Shown here piece after piece: positions 1-8,145 of a DNA stretch of 64,000 nucleotides (position 1 is its first letter; every line of letters begins with the position of its first letter). Location: positions 82,290 through 146,289 of the forward strand of contig NZ_AORV01000078.1 in NCBI RefSeq assembly GCF_000350485.1, in the 5' to 3' direction. The stretch is from Ruminiclostridium cellobioparum subsp. termitidis CT1112 (lineage in GTDB: Bacteria; Bacillota; Clostridia; Acetivibrionales; DSM-1351). The notes under the pieces were generated by a model. It did not search any database and was not told where the DNA came from. It was given only the letters and a program-made list of their open reading frames with translations. A program made the translations under genes and the position numbers.

Positions 1-1105
1 GGCAGATATAATATCCGTCATAAGCAAAGTCTTTCAATACCTCTTCATTAACCTCAAAACCAAGTCCGGGCTTTTCAGGTATATCTATGTAACCGTCAAC
101 TATTTTAAACGGCTCCTTAAACAGTATATTTCCGAGATCTGTTCCGTCAGGCATTGTAGGATGCTCCTGGGCAGTAAAATTCGGAATACATGTGTCAATT
201 TGAAGACATGCAGCCAAAGCAATCGGGCCAAGCGGATTATGCGGAGCCATGGAGCAATAATAGTTGGCCCCCATGGCTGCAATCTTGTAAGTTTGCAAGA
301 TTCCGCCGCAATGACAGACATCCGGCTGCAAAACTTGTGCCGCCTGCTTTTCTATAACTTCTCTGAAACCCCAGGTTGTAAACAGCCTCTCCCCTGTCGC
401 TATGGGAATACTTGTTAATTTTGCAATTTTAACCATGGCATCTACGTTTTCGGGTAATACCGGTTCTTCAATAAACATGGGATAGTACGGCTCCAATTCC
501 CTGCAAAGGATGGGTGCCATAGCCGGTGAAATACGTCCGTGGAAATCTATGGCTATATCAACTTCCTTACCAACCGTCTCCCGTATTGCCGCAAATTTTT
601 CTATATATTTTTCAACGGTCTGCATGGTATCAATATGTCTTACAGGGGCAAACATGGGTGTTTTTAAAGATTTAAAACCAGCCTCCAACCTTTTTTTTGC
701 CCACTCCCGGACTTGTTCGACAGTTGGATTCTCCACATTGGGAGTGATATGGGCATACATTCTGATACGGTCTCTGCAGCGCCCGCCTAAAAGCTGCCAT
801 ACAGGCACGCCGTATGTCTTTCCCTTAATATCCCATAGAGCCTGTTCAATACCGCTGATTGCGCTGCATAAGATTGCTCCCCCGCGATAGAATGCTCCTC
901 TGTACATCAGCTGCCACAGGTGTTCTATATTCATCGGATCTTCTCCGATAATCATTTTGCCCAGAATATGTACTGCTTCTTCCACAACCTTTGTCTTACC
1001 TTCCAGATCAGGCTCACCCCAACCGCATACCCCTTCATCAGTAGATATTTTCAAAAACAGCCATCTTGGCCGGATATGAAATGTTTCCAATTTCGTTATT
1101 TTCAT
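1..1105 (-). CDS. dgoD: D-galactonate dehydratase, 3' end cut by window edge
   Basis: This is an enolase-superfamily enzyme that dehydrates D-galactonate to 2-keto-3-deoxygalactonate. The ORF is open to the window edge, so the C-terminus is missing. The first ~370 residues match the DgoD pattern closely: an N-terminal MKITK start, GWGEP near residue 30, an ALWDIKGK segment, a DFHGR segment, FIEEPV, and a C-terminal HNPLGPIALAACL segment. The ATG at 1103-1105 (read on the minus strand) has AGGAG six bases upstream. The gene is divergent from the IclR regulator and fits with the kinase and aldolase at 2957-4562 as a De Ley-Doudoroff-type pathway. Other sugar-acid dehydratases of the family cannot be excluded, but the match to the galactonate type is strong. 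Confidence 0.9.
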   Translation of the reverse strand, partial: MKITKLETFHIRPRWLFLKISTDEGVCGWGEPDLEGKTKVVEEAVHILGKMIIGEDPMNIEHLWQLMYRGAFYRGGAILCSAISGIEQALWDIKGKTYGVPVWQLLGGRCRDRIRMYAHITPNVENPTVEQVREWAKKRLEAGFKSLKTPMFAPVRHIDTMQTVEKYIEKFAAIRETVGKEVDIAIDFHGRISPAMAPILCRELEPYYPMFIEEPVLPENVDAMVKIAKLTSIPIATGERLFTTWGFREVIEKQAAQVLQPDVCHCGGILQTYKIAAMGANYYCSMAPHNPLGPIALAACLQIDTCIPNFTAQEHPTMPDGTDLGNILFKEPFKIVDGYIDIPEKPGLGFEVNEEVLKDFAYDGYYIC

Positions 1106-1132
1106 GCATGTCTCCTTCCCATCAAAATCAAA

Positions 1133-1162
1133 ATTCCGTTCGCCATTTCGTACGTTGTTCGC
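1133..1162. promoter_or_regulatory. candidate IclR operator upstream of dgoD
   Basis: The stretch contains attccgttcgc followed at once by ccatttcgtacg. The same 12-mer ccatttcgtacg recurs at 2186-2197, just before the next operon, and ttccgttcg recurs near 2142. The consensus TTYCGTWCG therefore occurs several times around this regulator gene, as expected of its binding site. Assignment to the IclR protein is inference. Confidence 0.45.
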
Positions 1163-1266
1163 AATTTTAATTATATCAACTAAAAACTTTTATGTCAACA
1201 TATTATAAAATATTTCAAAAAATCGGCCTTAAAACTATGCATATTTATTAATTTTCATACAATGTG

Positions 1267-1296
1267 TTGACTTGTTTTAAATATGAATGATATAAT
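1267..1296 (+). promoter_or_regulatory. sigma-A promoter of the IclR regulator gene
   Basis: The -35 box TTGACT (1267-1272) and the -10 box TATAAT (1291-1296) are separated by 18 bases. The predicted start near 1303 lies just upstream of the palindrome at 1310-1327. Confidence 0.7.
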
Positions 1297-1309
1297 TTTA
1301 TTCATAGGT

Positions 1310-1327
1310 CGTTCGGATATCCGGACG
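1310..1327. promoter_or_regulatory. palindromic operator candidate at the IclR promoter
   Basis: The 18-mer cgttcggatatccggacg is a near-perfect palindrome with a perfect CGGATATCCG core (1314-1323). It lies about +8 to +25 relative to the predicted start and carries the same CGTTCG half-site seen upstream of dgoD. This placement is consistent with autorepression. Confidence 0.5.
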
Positions 1328-1358
1328 GATAATCGTAATTGTGAATGAGGGAGATAAT

Positions 1359-2165
1359 ATGGAAAACCAGAATATCAAGATTAACAAGACTGTAGCCCGC
1401 GTTGCAGATATATTGGACTATATTGCCAAGTCGCAAAAGCCGGCAGGTTTGGCTGAAATCAGTAAGGAACTTAAAATACCAAAAAGCAGTGCTTTTGATA
1501 TAATACATACACTTGCAAGCAAAAAAATGTTAATTATAAATGAAGAGACCAAAACATTTCAGTTGGATGTTAAATCCTTTGAAATCGGAAGTGCATATCT
1601 TGGGCGTTCCCATATCCATAGCGCCGCACGTCCCTATTTAAAGGATCTAAGCCTGCAAACCGGTGAAACAGCATTTCTGGCTGTTCCAAACAATGGCTTC
1701 CTTGTATACCTGGACAAAGTGGAAGGAAGATCCCCTACCAGGACTACATGTGTAATAGGCGACCGGAATTATATGCATTGTACCGGCCTCGGCAAAGCCA
1801 TGCTGGCATCCATGCCTATTGAAGAAGTGAGAATGATAACAGGCGGCGGAAAACTGCAAACGCATACGGCTAATACTCTCCCCGATTTCAACAGTCTCAT
1901 AGCAGACCTTGAAAAAATCAGGGAAAGAGGTTATTCTATCGACAACTGTGAAGACAATGATTTTGTATTTTGTGTCGCTGCTCCCATACTCAATCATTCG
2001 GGTAAATGCATAGCCGCAATAAGCATTTCTACCATATATACGCCTTCTACCAGGGAGAAGGAGCCGTTTTACAGCAAATTAATAACCGATGCCGCCCTGG
2101 AAATCTCCCATAGATTCGGCTATACTGAAAACTTAATTTATTCCGTTCGCTCATATAATATTTAA
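1359..2165 (+). CDS. IclR-family transcriptional regulator
   Basis: This is a 268-residue cytoplasmic DNA-binding regulator. An N-terminal winged helix (about residues 8-68; pattern VADILDYIAKSQKPAGLAEISKEL...KSSAFDIIHTLASKKML) precedes the typical IclR effector-binding domain, with features such as GLGKAMLA near residue 145 and CVAAPI near 210. I chose the ATG at 1359 because GAGGGAGA sits five bases upstream. A GTG at 1341 would add six residues but lacks a good ribosome site. Its position between dgoD and the aldolase/kinase genes suggests it controls 2-keto-3-deoxy sugar acid catabolism. The effector is unknown. Confidence 0.88.
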   Translation: MENQNIKINKTVARVADILDYIAKSQKPAGLAEISKELKIPKSSAFDIIHTLASKKMLIINEETKTFQLDVKSFEIGSAYLGRSHIHSAARPYLKDLSLQTGETAFLAVPNNGFLVYLDKVEGRSPTRTTCVIGDRNYMHCTGLGKAMLASMPIEEVRMITGGGKLQTHTANTLPDFNSLIADLEKIRERGYSIDNCEDNDFVFCVAAPILNHSGKCIAAISISTIYTPSTREKEPFYSKLITDAALEISHRFGYTENLIYSVRSYNI

Positions 2166-2185
2166 TCCGGCATAACAATGTATTT

Positions 2186-2246
2186 CCATTTCGTACGGTT
2201 CAGTATCCCTAAATCAATTGCCGTGGACTCTCACGGTAATTGATTT
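2186..2246 (+). promoter_or_regulatory. operator-like 12-mer plus hairpin before the aldolase-VOC gene
   Basis: ccatttcgtacg at 2186-2197 repeats the element upstream of dgoD. It is followed by a stem-loop with 15-base arms (2211-2225 and 2232-2246, one mismatch, 6-base loop). No T-run follows the stem, so it is not a standard terminator. A regulator site or an mRNA 5' structure is more likely. Confidence 0.4.
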
Positions 2247-2264
2247 ACGAAAAGAGGAAAGATT

Positions 2265-2918
2265 ATGAACCAGACCTTATACCTTATCAGGCAATTTGGA
2301 GTACTTCCGTGTATCCCGACTCTGCAGGGTATTGATATATCAACTTTAAACAATACCCTTATTAATTCCGGTATCCCTTATATCTGTTTGGAAACCGAAA
2401 GTTCTCATGTGTCACCGGTTTTAGATTCCGATGTAATATTATTAAATTTATCTTCAAGTGAAAAGCAGTACCTTCTGAAAGAAAATGTAAGGTTTATCAC
2501 CATTCCTTCCCAGCTCTGTTCACCAAATGAGTCTGAAAATTTATCCAAATTTCTCCGGTCTGAAATTGATAAAATTCTGGATCTGAAGCTGATCCATATC
2601 GGCATTAATTCAAAAAATGAAGGGGAAGCCGGTGAAATTACCCGACAATACGGCAGCCTTCTTAACCTTCCTGTGAAAGATACCAGGGATTCTTTTTTTG
2701 TGGGAACGCTTATTGAGGTTATGAAGCATCCCTTTCTGGGAAAAAACGGCCATATTGCATTGGGAACCGGTAATATACATCTGGCCGTCAGCTATTACCA
2801 TGCACTTGGATATGAATTCAATTTTGATACAGCAGTATACAATGCTTCAAAAGAACTGGTACTCATTTATCTGAAAGAAGAGTACGGGGGCTTTGCCTTG
2901 CATTTTAAGCAGGTTTAA
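2265..2918 (+). CDS. decayed KDPG-aldolase N-terminus fused to a VOC domain
   Basis: This protein has 217 residues. The C-terminal half (about 107-217; IHIGIN, then HPFLGKNGHIALGT, then YLKEEYGGFALHF) resembles the glyoxalase/VOC domain that in several Clostridia is fused to a complete KDPG aldolase; that comparison is from memory. The N-terminal ~105 residues keep only the first strand-helix-strand of an aldolase barrel (FGVLPCIPTLQG...NSGIPY). At the position where the catalytic Glu is expected there is Cys41, and no Schiff-base Lys motif (IKxFP) is present. The barrel is about half the normal size, so aldolase activity is not expected. A complete aldolase follows at 3924. It is probably a binding, accessory or relict protein. 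Confidence 0.6.
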   Translation: MNQTLYLIRQFGVLPCIPTLQGIDISTLNNTLINSGIPYICLETESSHVSPVLDSDVILLNLSSSEKQYLLKENVRFITIPSQLCSPNESENLSKFLRSEIDKILDLKLIHIGINSKNEGEAGEITRQYGSLLNLPVKDTRDSFFVGTLIEVMKHPFLGKNGHIALGTGNIHLAVSYYHALGYEFNFDTAVYNASKELVLIYLKEEYGGFALHFKQV

Positions 2919-2956
2919 GTATAAACGATAATACAATTTCAAAAGGAGTAATTATA

Positions 2957-3907
2957 GTGTCTGAAGTCTTAACTTTTGGTGAATCCATGATTGTGTTTGC
3001 ACCGTCTCAATCGGGATTACTCCGTTATATAAATAATTATGAGGCAAAATTTGCCGGTGCCGAAAGCAATACGGCCATAGGTCTTTGCAAACTGGGGCAC
3101 ACTGCCCGGTGGTTCAGCCGTATCGGGAATGATGAACTGGGTCAATACATACTGTATAAAATACGTGCAGAAGGGGTCGATGTCGATAATGTCATTATCG
3201 ATAATGAACATCCGACGGGTATAATGATTAAAGAATTATCCGGGTCGGGCCAAACCAGGGTCTATTATTACCGCTCGGGTTCTGCCGCATCCTATTTAAG
3301 TCCGACAGATCTGCCGCCGGAATTGTTTGAGAATGTAAAAATACTCCATGTCACCGGAATTACTCCGATATTAAGTGACAGTTGTCACTCCCTGACCACT
3401 TCCGCAATTAAAACAGCCAGACAAAAAGGTATAAAAGTCAGTTTTGACCCAAATATCAGGAAAAAGCTCTGGAATAATTCCGATCATTCTGAAATGATCA
3501 GAGGACTTATTCATAATTCAAATATTGTGACCCTTGGTTTGGAAGAAGCTGAAATACTATATGGAAATAAAAATTTTGAGCATCTGAATGAAATTCTGTT
3601 CCGTTCTCCCCATTTGGAGTATTTAGCCATAAAGAACGGCGCCGAAGGAGCTTTTGTCTCAGATGGTAAAACCCAGTATTCCATTGCACCTTATCCCTGC
3701 AACTGTATTGACAGTATCGGAGCGGGTGACGCCTTCAACGCGGCATTTCTGGCAGGTATTCTGGAAAACAGGCCTGTTGGGGAATGCGGAAAAATGGCGG
3801 CAATTGCGGGAGCCCTAAGTACTGAAACCACAGGGGATACCGAAAGTCTTCCTACAAGGCAGCAATTGAATTCAATTTTAGAACCGGAACAATCAATTTA
3901 TCGATAA
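2957..3907 (+). CDS. PfkB-family 2-keto-3-deoxygluconate/galactonate kinase
   Basis: This is a 316-residue sugar kinase of the ribokinase/PfkB family. It phosphorylates 2-keto-3-deoxy sugar acids at C6 to give the substrate of the aldolase encoded 17 bases downstream. It shows the N-terminal substrate region (FAGAESNTAIGLCKLG, about 32-47), the GxGD signature IGAGDAF near 254-260 with Asp258 as the catalytic base, and SFDPNIR at 162-168. The start is GTG with AAAGGAG upstream. The dgoD neighbourhood favours KDGal as substrate, but KDG cannot be excluded. Confidence 0.82.
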   Translation: MSEVLTFGESMIVFAPSQSGLLRYINNYEAKFAGAESNTAIGLCKLGHTARWFSRIGNDELGQYILYKIRAEGVDVDNVIIDNEHPTGIMIKELSGSGQTRVYYYRSGSAASYLSPTDLPPELFENVKILHVTGITPILSDSCHSLTTSAIKTARQKGIKVSFDPNIRKKLWNNSDHSEMIRGLIHNSNIVTLGLEEAEILYGNKNFEHLNEILFRSPHLEYLAIKNGAEGAFVSDGKTQYSIAPYPCNCIDSIGAGDAFNAAFLAGILENRPVGECGKMAAIAGALSTETTGDTESLPTRQQLNSILEPEQSIYR

Positions 3908-3923
3908 AAAGGAGGAAAATCAG

Positions 3924-4562
3924 ATGAAAACCCTGATACAAAAATATCCTGTCATTTCTATTTTAAGGAACATACCGGAAAAATATCTTGTTCAGTACGT
4001 CAATGCAATTATTAACGGAGGGATACACTGCTTTGAGGTAGCACTCAACACTCCGGACGGAGATAAACAAATTAAATTACTAAAACAGGAGTTTAAAAAT
4101 AAAATAGTTGTGGGAGGCGGAACTGCCATAACTAAAGAGCGTATTGACAGAGCCGTTGAAGCCGGAGCCGAATTTTTACTTACTCCGTCTTCCTCAGAAA
4201 AAATAATCCGGTATTGTCATGATCAAAAAATTAAAATTCTTCCGGGCGTAATGACCCCTACAGATGTTGAATTGTGCGTATCATACGGCTATGACACCAT
4301 GAAACTTTTTCCGGCCGGAGATTTACCTTTAAACTACGTCAAAAGTCTGAAGGGTCCTTTTGATCAAACCGATTATGTGGCCGTAGGCGGTATCTCCCTG
4401 TCCAATGCAGCACAATATCTTGACAGCGGTTATTCAGGTCTAGGAATTGCAAGCGGCCTGGTTCCCGACGAATATATTATTAATATGGACTGGCCGGCAG
4501 TAACAGCTTATATTCGTGACAGGCTGCCGGCAATCATGACTGGTAAATACATTATTCAATAG
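3924..4562 (+). CDS. KDPG/KDPGal aldolase
   Basis: This is a 212-residue class I aldolase of the Eda/DgoA family that cleaves 2-keto-3-deoxy-6-phospho sugar acids to pyruvate and glyceraldehyde 3-phosphate. Glu38 (CFEVALNT) is the expected general base and Lys127 (TMKLFPAG) the Schiff-base lysine. GGGTAI and LPGVMTPT are in the expected places, and length is normal. AGGAGG precedes the ATG. It is the last gene of the operon before a bidirectional terminator. It is one of two complete aldolases here, the other being at 18664. Confidence 0.87.
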   Translation: MKTLIQKYPVISILRNIPEKYLVQYVNAIINGGIHCFEVALNTPDGDKQIKLLKQEFKNKIVVGGGTAITKERIDRAVEAGAEFLLTPSSSEKIIRYCHDQKIKILPGVMTPTDVELCVSYGYDTMKLFPAGDLPLNYVKSLKGPFDQTDYVAVGGISLSNAAQYLDSGYSGLGIASGLVPDEYIINMDWPAVTAYIRDRLPAIMTGKYIIQ

Positions 4563-4606
4563 GCTGATACTCAGCTTGAGACAAGACAGCTTCTTTTTAA
4601 TCTAAA

Positions 4607-4648
4607 ATACGACATATGCTGTTCCCAGGGCAGCCGCATATGTCGTAT
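4607..4648. terminator. bidirectional terminator between the aldolase gene and serS
   Basis: Perfect 13-base arms (atacgacatatgc at 4607-4619 and its complement at 4636-4648) enclose a 16-base loop. The right flank is T-rich on the plus strand and the left flank gives a TTTT stretch on the minus strand. It sits between convergent genes. Confidence 0.65.
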
Positions 4649-4680
4649 AAATTTGGTTTTCTTTCTGATTTATGTTCCTC

Positions 4681-5958
4681 TTATTTTATTACAGTCATCC
4701 CGCCCATGTACGGCTGCAGCGCTGCCGGAATATTCACAGAACCGTCGGCATTCAGGTTGTTCTCCAGGAATGCAATCAGCATCCTTGGAGGAGCCACAAC
4801 AGTATTGTTCAGGGTATGTGCAAAATATTTGCCGCTTTCCCCGTCAACACGGATTTTCAGGCGGCGGGCCTGTGCATCGCCGAGGTTTGAACAGCTTCCC
4901 ACTTCAAAATACTTTTTCTGCCTTGGTGACCAGGCCTCGATGTCAACTGATTTCACTTTTAGGTCAGCCAGATCTCCCGAACAGCATTCCAGAGTTCTGA
5001 CAGGTATGTCAAGGGAACGGAACAAATCCACTGTATTCTGCCAGAGCTTGTCATACCACAGCATGCTATCTTCGGGCTTACAGACAACAATCATCTCCTG
5101 CTTTTCAAACTGGTGGATTCTATAAACGCCTCTTTCCTCAAGTCCGTGAGCACCTTTTTCCTTTCTGAAGCAGGGTGAATAGCTGGTCAAAGTCTGGGGC
5201 AGTGAGCTTTCGGGCAGTATGGTATCAATGAACTTACCTATCATCGAGTGTTCACTGGTTCCGATCAGATACAGATCCTCTCCCTCTATCTTGTACATCA
5301 TGGCATCCATTTCAGCAAAGCTCATAACACCTGTCACAACTTCACTTCTGATCATAAACGGAGGGATGCAGTATGTAAATCCCCTGTCTATCATAAAGTC
5401 TCTCGCATAGGAAATTACGGCCGAATGAAGTCTTGCTATATTGCCCATCAGGTAGTAAAACCCGTTTCCAGCAACCTTTCTGGCACTGTCCAGGTCTATT
5501 CCGTTCAATTTTTCCATTATTTCAGTGTGGTACGGAACTTCAAAGTCCTTTAAAGCAGGTTGGCCATAGCGCTGAACTTCCACATTTTCGCTGTCGTCCC
5601 TGCCGAGGGGTACACTTGGGTCTATTATATTGGGGATGGTCATCATTATTGTCTTTACTTTTGCTTCCAGTTCGTTTTCCTTTACTTCAAGCTCTGCCAG
5701 ACGCGCAGCCTGATCATTGACTTTTTTCTTCAGCTGCTCGGCTTCCTCTTTTTTACCCTGGGCCATAAGTCCGCCGATTTGTTTGGAAATCTTGTTTCTG
5801 TCGGCCCTTAAAGCTTCCGCTTCCTGTTTGGCACTTCTCAGCCCGGCATCCAGAGCTATAACCTCGTCAACCAGGTCCAGCTTCTTGTCCTGGAACTTGT
5901 TTCTGATGTTCTGTTTGACTATTTCGGGATTTTCTCTTACAAATTTCAAGTCTAACAT
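4681..5958 (-). CDS. serS: seryl-tRNA synthetase
   Basis: This cytoplasmic class II aminoacyl-tRNA synthetase of 425 residues charges tRNA-Ser. The N-terminal ~110 residues form the antiparallel coiled-coil tRNA-binding arm (rich in Lys/Glu with ALRADRNKISKQIG). The catalytic core carries motif 2 (FRKEKGAHGLEERGVYRIHQFEKQE, seen as two parts around residue 265-290) and motif 3 near the C-terminus (NNTVVAPPRMLIAFLEN). Length is standard. It is transcribed alone behind a serine T-box leader. Confidence 0.97.
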   Translation of the reverse strand: MLDLKFVRENPEIVKQNIRNKFQDKKLDLVDEVIALDAGLRSAKQEAEALRADRNKISKQIGGLMAQGKKEEAEQLKKKVNDQAARLAELEVKENELEAKVKTIMMTIPNIIDPSVPLGRDDSENVEVQRYGQPALKDFEVPYHTEIMEKLNGIDLDSARKVAGNGFYYLMGNIARLHSAVISYARDFMIDRGFTYCIPPFMIRSEVVTGVMSFAEMDAMMYKIEGEDLYLIGTSEHSMIGKFIDTILPESSLPQTLTSYSPCFRKEKGAHGLEERGVYRIHQFEKQEMIVVCKPEDSMLWYDKLWQNTVDLFRSLDIPVRTLECCSGDLADLKVKSVDIEAWSPRQKKYFEVGSCSNLGDAQARRLKIRVDGESGKYFAHTLNNTVVAPPRMLIAFLENNLNADGSVNIPAALQPYMGGMTVIK

Positions 5959-5984
5959 AATTTCACTCCTAATTTTGATTTTAT

Positions 5985-6246
5985 TATAATAAAAAAACTC
6001 TCATCCCAAAAAACCACTGGGACGAAAGTATTCCGCGTTGCCACCCAAATTGCCGGTACATACGTGCCGGCCACTCAAATAAAGTACTATACAGGGTACC
6101 AGCCTTCCGACTTTTAATCGAAAGCTCAAAAAGTGGACTGATTTATACTCCCACCGATTCCCACCAGCCGTCGGCTCTCTGAAGAAAGTTCTAAATCTTG
6201 GCTTTTATCATCGCTTATTATTAGCTTATTATTATTAGTATCATTA
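5985..6246 (-). promoter_or_regulatory. serine T-box leader (riboswitch) of serS
   Basis: Read on the minus strand, the leader has an AGAGAG element, a Stem I region with GCTGGTGGGAATCGG, and the T-box TGGGTGGCAACGCG (complement of about 6040-6053). A terminator follows: complementary CTTTCGTCCCA and TGGGATGAGAG arms around 5998-6029, then TTTTTTT. The likely specifier is UCC (complement of 6135-6137), a serine codon followed by A as is usual. Uncharged tRNA-Ser should stabilise the antiterminator and turn on serS. Confidence 0.9.
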
Positions 6247-6252
6247 TGCATA

Positions 6253-6281
6253 ATTATATATATTTTTATTCTTATTTTCAA
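6253..6281 (-). promoter_or_regulatory. promoter of the serS T-box transcript
   Basis: On the minus strand TTGAAA (6276-6281) and TATAAT (6253-6258) are separated by 17 bases. This places the transcript start near 6246, immediately before Stem I of the T-box. Confidence 0.65.
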
Positions 6282-6296
6282 GAAAATTTTAAACAA

Positions 6297-7460
6297 TCAT
6301 CTCCTATTCAAGCCCAATACCCTGGCCAACGCCTTGTCCCGGGTGACAATAGCACCTTTGGGACACAGTTCCTGACAGCAGAAGCAGCGGATACACTTGC
6401 TGTAATTCCATTTAGGAATTATTTTGCCATCATGCTTTATAAAAGATATTACTTTTGATTTTTCAGGACATGCCTCATCACATTTTTTACATCCAATACA
6501 CTTTTCCTCAACCAAAACAGGATCTGGCGCCGTCAGGGAAGATACAAGACTGGTCAGACCCGGAGTCAGGAAGTTAACCACTTTTGCATTCCTGGAGAGC
6601 TTAAAATCCCTTGATTTCATATTTTCAATGCTCTCTCCCAGGACTTCTATTTCCTCCGGAAGCACTGTTCCCCACTTTGAATCCTGTGCAGCCTTTAAAA
6701 CAGGTATGGACAAAACATTCTCGTACCCTATAAGCCTCACTGCCGTGGAGTCAACTGCAGTAACGGACTTTCCCATGATCAGGGTATCCATTTGCCTGGG
6801 AGTCCCGTTTCTGGGCCCGTTTCCCTCCATAGCAACTATCCCGTCCAGAATTGCAAAACTGGTTTTGACCAAAGAGTTCAAATCCAAAAGCATTTTGGCA
6901 AAGCTGGCAGAATCGGGCAGTTTGGTATGCCAGCCGGCTTTTTGCCCTCCGGGAATACAGCCGAACTGGTTTTTAACCGCCCCTGTATAATACATCATAG
7001 CATGGGTCTTAAGCTTTGGAAGAGTTATGACCACATCAGCCTCATGGGGGGCTTTGGCAATATCCCAGTATTTGTACATAAGCGGCTTATCAAGTTCACA
7101 GTGCACAGCCTGGTTAAAATCCGCAAACTTGACACCGTATTTATCCGCTATTTCCATAAAACCTGACTTTTCGGCGGCTTTCCTGGTATCCTCCTGTCCG
7201 GGGGAATCGCCAAAAGAAATGTTGTCACTATACTCTTTTACAATTCTGACAACCGCTTCAAAAACAGCATAATGGGTAATAATCGGAGACCCTTTCTCAA
7301 CCACACTGAGAAAATTCGGCTTTAAAAGAACTTTGCTGTCCGCCGGAATGAGCTCCCGCAAAAAAGCCTGGCCTCCCAAAAGTTCAAAACCTTCTCTCAG
7401 CTTTCTTTCTATCTGATCAACCTCATACCCGGTACATTTTAATAAAGCTACTTTTTCCAT
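6297..7460 (-). CDS. DUF362 protein with C-terminal 2x[4Fe-4S] ferredoxin domain
   Basis: The protein has 387 residues from the ATG at 7460; a GTG at 7469 is an alternative. Residues ~1-300 form a DUF362 domain (LLKPNFLS near 47, KLKTHAMMYYTGAVKNQFG near 160). The C-terminus has two clusters, CIGCKKCDEACP and CIRCFCCQELCP, each able to hold a [4Fe-4S] cluster. Such proteins are common in anaerobes and are presumed redox or iron-sulfur proteins without a settled reaction. It is transcribed toward serS with no clear operon partner. The number of clusters is inferred from the Cys pattern only. Confidence 0.8.
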   Translation of the reverse strand: MEKVALLKCTGYEVDQIERKLREGFELLGGQAFLRELIPADSKVLLKPNFLSVVEKGSPIITHYAVFEAVVRIVKEYSDNISFGDSPGQEDTRKAAEKSGFMEIADKYGVKFADFNQAVHCELDKPLMYKYWDIAKAPHEADVVITLPKLKTHAMMYYTGAVKNQFGCIPGGQKAGWHTKLPDSASFAKMLLDLNSLVKTSFAILDGIVAMEGNGPRNGTPRQMDTLIMGKSVTAVDSTAVRLIGYENVLSIPVLKAAQDSKWGTVLPEEIEVLGESIENMKSRDFKLSRNAKVVNFLTPGLTSLVSSLTAPDPVLVEEKCIGCKKCDEACPEKSKVISFIKHDGKIIPKWNYSKCIRCFCCQELCPKGAIVTRDKALARVLGLNRR

Positions 7461-7544
7461 AGGCCTCACACTCTTGAAATTTATTATAGTTAATATTCTA
7501 CCCTTATGAAAATGTTAAGGCAACAGTCAAATTTACTAACCTGA

Positions 7545-8081
7545 CTAAGGGATAAATCCATAAAACATCCCGTCATAATACCTGCCTTCAATGAAATAGT
7601 AATCCTTCAAACGTCCTTCCAGTACAAAACCGTTCTTTTCGAGAACACTGCAGGAGCCGGTATTTGCTTCAACTACGCGCGCATGGAGTTTATGCAGCTC
7701 AAGGACTTCAAACGCAAAAGCTTTTAACAGCTCTACCACTTCGGTACCAAAGCCCTTTCCCCAACAGGACTTGCTCAAAACATAACCTATTTCTGCATGT
7801 CCTGCCTCTCTGTCTAAATTAAATATCATTGCGGTTCCGATTATTTGACGGCTGTATTTTTCTGTGACCGAGGCATAAAAATGGGTGCCCTCAGCCTCCC
7901 TTTTCAACATCTGCTCCACATGCCGTATGGTTTCATCGGGACTTTCCATCAGGCTCCAGCCGATAAAACGCGAGACCTCCTTATCGGAGGCATATTTGTG
8001 TATTTGGGCGGCATCATTCCGATTCAGAGCTGTAAAGCAGATTTTATCACCCTCCATTTGGTGTAACAGTTCAGTTGTCAT
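7545..8081 (-). CDS. GNAT acetyltransferase, RimJ/RimL type
   Basis: This 178-residue protein has the pattern of ribosomal-protein-N-acetyltransferase-like GNATs: ISRFIGW-type N-terminal strand (EVSRFIGWSL), a central ARIGYVLSKSCWGKGFGTE-like acetyl-CoA loop (EIGYVLSKSCWGKGFGTEVV, about 108-127), and a C-terminal ANTGSCSVLEKNGFVLEGRLKD segment. AGGAGAG precedes the ATG. The acceptor is unknown; spermidine, antibiotic or protein N-termini are all possible in this family. It is a separate gene upstream of the DUF362 gene. Confidence 0.8.
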   Translation of the reverse strand: MTTELLHQMEGDKICFTALNRNDAAQIHKYASDKEVSRFIGWSLMESPDETIRHVEQMLKREAEGTHFYASVTEKYSRQIIGTAMIFNLDREAGHAEIGYVLSKSCWGKGFGTEVVELLKAFAFEVLELHKLHARVVEANTGSCSVLEKNGFVLEGRLKDYYFIEGRYYDGMFYGFIP

Positions 8082-8145
8082 TTAGTCTCTCCTATACTTT
8101 TGATGCAGGGTATCCAGACTTCAACAATATGGTATATCCGGCTGT

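Noticed and set aside
4616..5811. Several plus-strand ORFs across serS
   Set aside because: Antisense shadows of a well-conserved tRNA synthetase; no ribosome sites or family matches.
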